9,896 nt of DNA from DATLNF01 sp046590575 (GTDB taxonomy: Bacteria > Actinomycetota > Actinomycetes > BP-191), in assembly GCA_046590575.1 (NCBI GenBank), contig JBKJUS010000066.1:1-9896 (forward strand). Reading direction: 5' to 3'. Shown here piece after piece: positions 5,792 through 9,896 of this stretch (within the stretch, counting starts at the first letter, position 1; each line of letters starts with the position of its first letter). The notes under the pieces were generated by a model, which saw nothing but the letters and a program-made list of their open reading frames with translations, had not been told where the DNA came from and searched no databases. Made by a program: the position numbers and the translations under genes.

Positions 5792-6754
5792 GTGGCCCTG
5801 CGCTCCCGTCGCTCCAACCTGGCCGTGCCCGGGTCGTCGCTGAAGATGCTCGGCAAGGCGCAGGGCCTGCCAGCCGACCAGGTCTTCCTCGACTTGGAAG
5901 ATGCTGTGGCGCCGCTGGAGAAGGAGTCGGCGCGGAAGAACATCGTGGCGGTCCTCAACGACGGCGACTGGGGCGAGAAGGTGCGCACCGTCCGGGTCAA
6001 CGACCTGACGACGAAGTACACCTACCGCGACGTCATCGAGGTGGTTGAGGGCGCCGGCGCCAACCTGGACTGCATCATGCTGCCGAAGGTGCAGCACGCC
6101 TGGCACGTGCGCTGGCTCGACACGATGCTCACTCAGATCGAAGCGACGATGGGCTTCGAGCGGCGGATCGGCATCGAGTGCCAGATCGAGAACGCACAGG
6201 GGTTGGTCAACGTCGACGAGATCGCCGTTGCGTCCGACCGCGTCGAGACGATCATCTTCGGGCCGGCGGACTTCATGGCGTCGATCGCCATGCCGTCGCT
6301 GACCGTGGGGGCGCTCTCGCCCGACTATCCCGGAGACCCATTCCACTACATCCTCATGCGCATCCTGATGGCTGCCCGGGCGGCCGGCGTACAGGCGATC
6401 GACGGTCCGTACCTGCAGATCAAGGACGTCGACGGCTATCGGGAGGTGGCTCGCAAGTCGGCAGCGCTGGGATTCGACGGGAAGTGGGTGCTGCACCCCG
6501 GCCAGCTCGACGTGGCCAACGAGGTCTACGCGCCGACGCAGGAGTCCTTCGACAAGGCCGAGATGATCCTCGCGGCGTACGACTACGCGACGACGGTGGA
6601 GCGCAAGGGTGCCGTCATGCTCGGCGACGAGATGATCGACGAGGCGTCGCGCAAGATGGCGCTGGTCGTCGCCGGCAAGGGCCGCGCGGCGGGCATGGAG
6701 CCCACCACGAAGTTCGAGCCGCCGCGCACTGCGGACGCCGATGTGCCGCGCTGA
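5792..6754 (+). CDS. mcl1: Malyl-CoA / beta-methylmalyl-CoA lyase (HpcH/HpaI, CitE-like)
   Basis: A 320-residue (322 from ATG 5786) TIM-barrel CoA-ester lyase. Numbered from ATG 5786, it has RSRRSNLAVPGSS (6-18), DLEDAVAP (36-43), RVN (70-72), the IMLPK strand (97-101), Glu135 in QIENAQG and Asp162 in GPADFMAS. Glu135 and Asp162 correspond to the Mg2+ ligands known in malyl-CoA lyases. The C-terminal lid region has GKWVLHPGQ (about 234-242) and GDEMIDEASRKMA. The family cleaves L-malyl-CoA to acetyl-CoA and glyoxylate, and beta-methylmalyl-CoA to propionyl-CoA and glyoxylate. The sequence strongly resembles the actinobacterial lyase encoded near crotonyl-CoA carboxylase/reductase, from memory. 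This supports an ethylmalonyl-CoA pathway role over citrate lyase, since no citrate lyase alpha or gamma subunit gene is nearby. A related acyl-CoA dehydrogenase lies 1.4 kb downstream. Confidence 0.9.
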   Translation: MALRSRRSNLAVPGSSLKMLGKAQGLPADQVFLDLEDAVAPLEKESARKNIVAVLNDGDWGEKVRTVRVNDLTTKYTYRDVIEVVEGAGANLDCIMLPKVQHAWHVRWLDTMLTQIEATMGFERRIGIECQIENAQGLVNVDEIAVASDRVETIIFGPADFMASIAMPSLTVGALSPDYPGDPFHYILMRILMAARAAGVQAIDGPYLQIKDVDGYREVARKSAALGFDGKWVLHPGQLDVANEVYAPTQESFDKAEMILAAYDYATTVERKGAVMLGDEMIDEASRKMALVVAGKGRAAGMEPTTKFEPPRTADADVPR

Positions 6755-6770
6755 GCGCACCGCGGTGATC

Positions 6771-6776
6771 TAGAGT
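6771..6776 (+). promoter_or_regulatory. Weak candidate -10 box (TAGAGT) upstream of the DCC gene
   Basis: TAGAGT matches TANNNT 16 bases after the lyase stop codon and about 65 bases before ATG 6842. It would give a leader of some 60 nt that contains the CCGCTGT/ACAGCGG inverted repeat. No -35 hexamer is evident, so the DCC gene may instead be read from the lyase promoter. Confidence 0.3.
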
Positions 6777-6800
6777 CCGCACCCGACGCGCGCCGCGCCG

Positions 6801-6816
6801 CCGCTGTCCACAGCGG
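6801..6816. repeat. Inverted repeat CCGCTGT-CC-ACAGCGG
   Basis: Perfect 7-bp arms around a 2-nt centre lie between the lyase and the DCC gene. In RNA it would form a 6-bp stem with a TCCA loop; in DNA it has the size and symmetry of a repressor site. No T-tract follows, so an intrinsic terminator is possible but not typical. Confidence 0.5.
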
Positions 6817-6841
6817 GACCCGGTCGCGCGAACACGGTGAG

Positions 6842-7315
6842 ATGAGCCGCCGAGAGAACGTGACTACTGAGTGGGATGATGGCGACGTGACCCGGCCACG
6901 CGAGATCGACGCAACGCTCGTCTACGACGGCGACTGCGCGTTCTGCACCCGCTGTGTGCAGCTGATGGAGCGCTGGCTGCCGGCCCGCCCGCGGGTCATC
7001 CCCTGGCAGTGGGCCGACCTGGCCGCTCTTGGCGTGACCCAGGCGCAGGCCGAGAGCTCCGTTCAGTGGGTCGAGCCAGGTGTACGCCGACTCGCCGGCG
7101 CGGCGGCGATCGCGCGCCTGCTCGTGCTGTCCGGCGGCGGGTGGGCCGTCCTCGGCCGCCTGCTGCAGGTGCCCCCGATGAGCTGGTTGGCCGCCGGCGT
7201 CTACCGCCTCGTCGCGATCAACCGAGGCCGGCTGCCCGGCGGCACGGCGGCGTGCGCCCTGCCCCAGGCCGAGCGGGACGCGCTGCGCGCAAAGACCGAG
7301 GGCCCGGCCGCCTGA
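6842..7315 (+). CDS. DCC1-like thiol-disulphide oxidoreductase family protein (DUF393)
   Basis: A 157-residue protein with the defining motif at 28-38, YDGDCAFCTRC, which carries Cys32, Cys35 and Cys38. The later family pattern is also present: GAAAIARLL, then PPMSWLAAGVYRLVAINRGRLPGG and a C-terminal Cys (TAACALP). The DCC family is predicted to have a thioredoxin-like fold, but the physiological substrate is not established. The N-terminus is uncertain. ATG 6842 has GGTGAG directly abutting it, and the in-frame GTGs at 6860 and 6887 are alternatives; the shortest form (142 residues) still keeps the motif and is closer to usual family length. It follows the lyase by 87 bp in the same direction and faces the secreted-protein gene tail to tail, 33 bp away. 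Confidence 0.88.
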   Translation: MSRRENVTTEWDDGDVTRPREIDATLVYDGDCAFCTRCVQLMERWLPARPRVIPWQWADLAALGVTQAQAESSVQWVEPGVRRLAGAAAIARLLVLSGGGWAVLGRLLQVPPMSWLAAGVYRLVAINRGRLPGGTAACALPQAERDALRAKTEGPAA

Positions 7316-7348
7316 TCGGCGTACCGGACCCTCGACTCGAAGCTGGAG

Positions 7349-8017
7349 CTACTTGCCGACCGCCACACACGACGGCGCGCCAAGCAGGTAGGTCTTGCCC
7401 TCCGCGGTGTCCGCCGTCAGCGTGACGCCGCCGAGCGGGATCCGCGGCGACGGGCCGACCGCCTGGGACGGCACGAGGCGCTGGCCGAAGAGTACGCGGC
7501 CCTCTGCGGTCAACCCGCTGAGCTTGGCCCCCTTCGGCAGTTTCGCGCGGGAGGCGAAGGCGGCGAGGGGCACATGCACGCGCAACTCGCTCTTGTCGAG
7601 GTCGACGACGCCGGTGCCCTCGCCGAGCTTGTACGACGTGTTGATGCCGTTTGTCGGATCAACGGCCTGATAGCCGAAGAGGAACTCGTTGCCGGTCGGG
7701 TACACCCCGGCCGAGACGTAGAGCGGATCGGGTGAGCCCTTCACGCTGAAGACCATGAAGTAGGACTGACCGAACGGCGCCCTTGGGTTGGGGTTGGCGA
7801 GCTTGGTCACCCGGATGACCGCGGTGAGGGTCTTGGCGTCGCTCGCCACGTCACCGCTGATGAGGTCGACCGAGGGGTCGGTCGGTGTAGCGACGACGGT
7901 GTCGTCGCCCGCGGCGTCCATGATGATGTTGCAACCCACCTTGGGGGCGGCTGCTGCTCCGCCGGCAAGACCGGCGAGTGCGACCGCGGCAACGAGGGCG
8001 CTGGTGCGTAGCTTCAT
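7349..8017 (-). CDS. Secreted protein of unknown function
   Basis: A 222-residue protein. Residues 1-24 form a clear Sec signal peptide (MKLRTSALVAAVALAG, then an Ala-rich cleavage site near 24). The mature part starts PKVGCNIIMDAAGDDT and is predicted all-beta. It contains DLISGDVASDAKTLTAVIRV (about 51-70), GQSYFMVFSVKG, GNEFLFGYQA, a VDLDKSELRVHVPL strand pair and LSGLTAEGRV. Cys29 and Cys217 lie at the two ends and may form a disulphide; the residues before Cys29 (KVG) do not make a lipobox. The strand order vaguely recalls CBM9/DOMON-like beta sandwiches, but I do not recognise a named family. AAGGA (8024-8028 on the minus strand) lies 6 nt before ATG 8017 and fixes the start. It interrupts the plus-strand run between the lyase and the acyl-CoA dehydrogenase. 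Confidence 0.85.
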   Translation of the reverse strand: MKLRTSALVAAVALAGLAGGAAAAPKVGCNIIMDAAGDDTVVATPTDPSVDLISGDVASDAKTLTAVIRVTKLANPNPRAPFGQSYFMVFSVKGSPDPLYVSAGVYPTGNEFLFGYQAVDPTNGINTSYKLGEGTGVVDLDKSELRVHVPLAAFASRAKLPKGAKLSGLTAEGRVLFGQRLVPSQAVGPSPRIPLGGVTLTADTAEGKTYLLGAPSCVAVGK

Positions 8018-8134
8018 CGGAAGTCCTTCGGTTCGGGAGCGGATCTACCCGCAGTGTTCGCGGTGCCGGGTGGAGTTCCTGCCCTCCGCGCGCTATGTCC
8101 GGTTCCCGGGTGGCCGACGTGGGGCGGACTCAGG

Positions 8135-8140
8135 GATACT
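8135..8140 (+). promoter_or_regulatory. Candidate -10 box (GATACT) for the acyl-CoA dehydrogenase
   Basis: GATACT lies 8 nt before ATG 8149 in the 131-bp divergent region and resembles a TATACT-type -10 apart from its first base. No Shine-Dalgarno sequence precedes the ATG, so a leaderless or near-leaderless transcript is plausible. The rest of the divergent region shows no strong repeat. Confidence 0.35.
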
Positions 8141-8148
8141 CCGACCCC

Positions 8149-9348
8149 ATGGGACGACTGCAGCAGACCGAAGGACTGACCGAGATCCAGCAGGAGATCC
8201 TGCAGACGGTCCGCGGGTTCGTGGACAAGGAGATCCTGCCCTTCGCCACCGAGCTCGAGCACAAGGACGAGTTCCCCGACGCGATCGTCGACGGCATGAA
8301 GGAGATGGGCCTCTTCGGGCTGATGATCCCGGAGGAGTACGGCGGCCTCGGCGAGTCACTGCTGACCTATGCCCTCGTCGTCGAGGAGATCGCCCGCGGC
8401 TGGATGAGCGTCAGCGGCGTCATCAACACCCACTTCATGGTCGCCTACATGCTGCGTCAGCACGGCACCGAGGAGCAGAAGCAGCACTTCCTGCCGCGCA
8501 TGGCGACCGGCGAGATCCGCGGCGCGTACTCGATGAGCGAGCCCGGGTGCGGGTCGGACGCGGCAGCGATCAAGACCAAGGCTGTGCGGGACGGCGACGA
8601 CTACGTCATCGATGGACAGAAGATGTGGCTCACCAATGGCGCCCGCGCTGCGGTGGTCGCCACCCTGGTCAAGACCGACGAGGGGGCGGAGGCCGTCCAC
8701 AAGAACATGACGACCTTCCTCGTCGAGAAGGAGCCCGGCTTCGGTACGACGGGCGGCATCACCATCCCGCCGAAGATTGAGAAGATGGGCTACAAGGGCG
8801 TCGAGACGACCGAGATGATCTTCGAAGGGCACCGGGTGCCGGCGTCGGCAGTTCTTGGCGGCGCCGCCGGTCTGGGTCGCGGCTTCTACCAGATGATGGA
8901 CAGCATCGAGGTCGGTCGGGTCAACGTCGCGGCTCGCGGCTGCGGGGTCTCGCTGCGGGCCTTCGAGCTGGCGATCGCGTACGCCCAGCAGCGAGAGACC
9001 TTCGGCAAGCCGATCGCGCAGCACCAGGCGATCCAGTTCAAGCTGGCCGAGATGGCGACCAAGGTGGAGGCGGCCCACCAGATGATGGTGATGGCCGCGC
9101 GCAAGAAGGACTCCGGAGAGCGCAACGACGTCGAGTCCGGCATGGCCAAACTGCTCGCGTCGGAGTACTGCGCCGAGGTCGTTTCGGACTCCTTCCGCAT
9201 CCACGGCGGCTATGGCTACTCCAAGGAGTACGAGATCGAGCGGCTCTACCGCGAGGCGCCGATGCTGCTCATCGGGGAGGGCACCGCCGAGATCCAGAAG
9301 ATGATCATCGGCAAGGGCCTGCTCGCCGAGTACGCCCTCCGCAGCTGA
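8149..9348 (+). CDS. Acyl-CoA dehydrogenase, candidate methylsuccinyl-CoA dehydrogenase
   Basis: A 399-residue FAD-dependent enzyme with the usual helical N-domain (about 8-120), beta middle domain (about 125-230) and helical C-domain (about 245-399). Signature 1 is AYSMSEPGCGSD (126-137). The FAD/tetramer region has RETFGKPIAQHQAIQ (282-296) and IHGGYGYSKEYEIERLYRE (351-369). The catalytic base is Glu377 in GEGTAEIQ, the same position as in MCAD and SCAD. The start at ATG 8149 (MGRLQQTEGL) gives the normal family length; the frame stays open upstream but across the promoter region. From memory it is very close to the acyl-CoA dehydrogenase of actinobacterial ccr clusters, where methylsuccinyl-CoA is oxidised to mesaconyl-CoA. 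That substrate is an inference; a short- or branched-chain acyl-CoA is the alternative. Electrons would pass to electron-transfer flavoprotein. Confidence 0.95.
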   Translation: MGRLQQTEGLTEIQQEILQTVRGFVDKEILPFATELEHKDEFPDAIVDGMKEMGLFGLMIPEEYGGLGESLLTYALVVEEIARGWMSVSGVINTHFMVAYMLRQHGTEEQKQHFLPRMATGEIRGAYSMSEPGCGSDAAAIKTKAVRDGDDYVIDGQKMWLTNGARAAVVATLVKTDEGAEAVHKNMTTFLVEKEPGFGTTGGITIPPKIEKMGYKGVETTEMIFEGHRVPASAVLGGAAGLGRGFYQMMDSIEVGRVNVAARGCGVSLRAFELAIAYAQQRETFGKPIAQHQAIQFKLAEMATKVEAAHQMMVMAARKKDSGERNDVESGMAKLLASEYCAEVVSDSFRIHGGYGYSKEYEIERLYREAPMLLIGEGTAEIQKMIIGKGLLAEYALRS

Positions 9349-9367
9349 CCCCGATCGGACTGGCGCG

Positions 9368-9896
9368 ATGACGGACGACGTACTGCTCGCCGTCGAGGCG
9401 CATCTGCTCGCGTCGCTCGGATCGCCGTCCGGACGGGCCGGCGTGACGTTCCTCGGCATGGAGCCGATCGAGGTGCTGCGCTTCGGACCCGGCGGTGACG
9501 GCGTCGTCCGCTATGTCACGCTCGGCATGTCCCGTCAGCCACTGCCCGACCCGACGTCGCCCATCGTGGAGCCGGTGACCGGCCCGCGGGCCGAGTTGGT
9601 GCTGAGCCTGCACGGAAGCCGCGACGACGTCCTCCGCCCCCTCGCCGTACTTGCCGCGGCGCCCGCGGTGGAGTCCACCCGGCCGAGCGCTGGCTCGTCG
9701 TTCGACCTCGGCGAGCCGTGGTACGACGGCGCTTCCGTCACTGCGGTGCTGCTGGGTGAGGCCGACGGGCTGGTGCCTGATCTGCCACTGGAGCCGGCGG
9801 CCGACGGGTCGACGCGTGGGCCGGTGCACTTCTTCCCGCTGCTGCCGATGACGCAGGAGGAGGCGCAGTGGAAGCGCACCCACAGCGCGGCCGACC
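9368..9896 (+). CDS. Suppressor-of-fused (SUFU) domain protein, C-terminus cut by window edge
   Basis: I read this frame from ATG 9368; it is open for 176 codons to the right edge. It begins MTDDVLLAVEAHLLASLG and contains VTFLGMEPIEVLRFGPGG, VRYVTLGMSRQPLPD, PRAELVLSLHGSRDDVLRPLAVLAA (core ELVLSLHGSRDDVLRPLAVL) and, near the edge, FFPLLPMTQEEAQWKRTH. This order matches the small single-domain SUFU family proteins common in actinobacteria, usually about 190-220 residues, so only the last few dozen residues should be missing. SUFU is named after a eukaryotic Hedgehog regulator; bacterial members have no firm function, and some sit beside toxins as putative immunity proteins. No toxin is seen here. 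The start is 19 bp after the dehydrogenase stop, suggesting co-transcription; the ribosome-binding site is weak. Confidence 0.87.
   Translation, partial: MTDDVLLAVEAHLLASLGSPSGRAGVTFLGMEPIEVLRFGPGGDGVVRYVTLGMSRQPLPDPTSPIVEPVTGPRAELVLSLHGSRDDVLRPLAVLAAAPAVESTRPSAGSSFDLGEPWYDGASVTAVLLGEADGLVPDLPLEPAADGSTRGPVHFFPLLPMTQEEAQWKRTHSAAD

Noticed and set aside
5711..6760. Minus-strand open frame (349 codons) opposite the lyase gene
   Set aside because: It is composition-driven shadow sequence (His, Arg, Leu, Asp-rich). The plus strand encodes a lyase with intact metal-binding motifs.
7316..7348. Terminator between the convergent DCC and secreted-protein genes
   Set aside because: The 33-bp gap contains no stable stem with a T-tract that I could see.
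7978..8148. 57-codon N-terminal extension of the acyl-CoA dehydrogenase
   Set aside because: It would cross the divergent promoter region and overlap the start of the secreted-protein gene. ATG 8149 gives the standard family length.
8356..9459. Long minus-strand open frame (367 codons) antisense to the acyl-CoA dehydrogenase
   Set aside because: Its translation is rich in Arg, His, Leu and Asp with no domain pattern, as expected for the complement of a high-GC coding frame. The plus-strand frame carries all catalytic motifs.

Overview
The window is high-GC DNA with dense, short-spaced genes, GC-rich third codon positions, GTG starts and several start codons placed 6-8 nt after a TANNNT-like -10 box. 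This fits an actinobacterium, possibly a soil or environmental lineage related to Streptomyces, Nocardioides or Frankia; the genus cannot be fixed from the sequence alone. No rRNA, tRNA, CRISPR array, insertion sequence or phage gene was seen, and no stretch over 300 bases lacks a gene.

Layout: (1) 1-1729, minus strand: a two-gene operon with an 11-base overlap. It encodes a soluble PRC-barrel/MgtE-N/CBS protein and then a DUF1003 two-helix membrane protein that runs off the left edge. (2) 1815-2831, plus: a secreted type-1 blue-copper (cupredoxin) protein with a Ser/Ala/Pro linker and two C-terminal beta-rich modules. (3) 2832-2984: a convergent intergenic region with six CCCGC pentamers and a 76-nt hairpin whose arms are a perfect 23-bp inverted repeat. 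(4) 2985-3902 (minus, conserved hypothetical) and 3924-4856 (plus, EamA/DMT transporter): a divergent pair 21 bp apart, apparently sharing a palindromic -10 element, ACTATAGT. (5) 4860-5714, minus: a classical short-chain dehydrogenase, convergent with the transporter at 3 bp. (6) 5792-6754, plus: a malyl-CoA/beta-methylmalyl-CoA lyase. (7) 6842-7315, plus: a DCC-type (DUF393) thiol oxidoreductase. (8) 7349-8017, minus: a secreted protein of unknown function. (9) 8149-9348, plus: an acyl-CoA dehydrogenase. (10) 9368 to the right edge, plus: a suppressor-of-fused (SUFU) domain protein, partial.

How the genes may work together: the lyase and the acyl-CoA dehydrogenase resemble, from memory, the enzymes encoded beside crotonyl-CoA carboxylase/reductase in actinobacterial ethylmalonyl-CoA pathway clusters (beta-methylmalyl-CoA cleavage and methylsuccinyl-CoA oxidation). 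Here they are separated by two unrelated genes, and the carboxylase, mutase and hydratase are not in the window. The MgtE-N/CBS and DUF1003 pair probably forms a magnesium-related or membrane-associated module. The other genes look like ordinary chromosomal housekeeping or accessory genes.

I found no clearly new multi-gene system. The most unusual signals are non-coding: the shared symmetric -10 element, the long perfect hairpin and the adjacent G-quadruplex-prone pentamer repeat.
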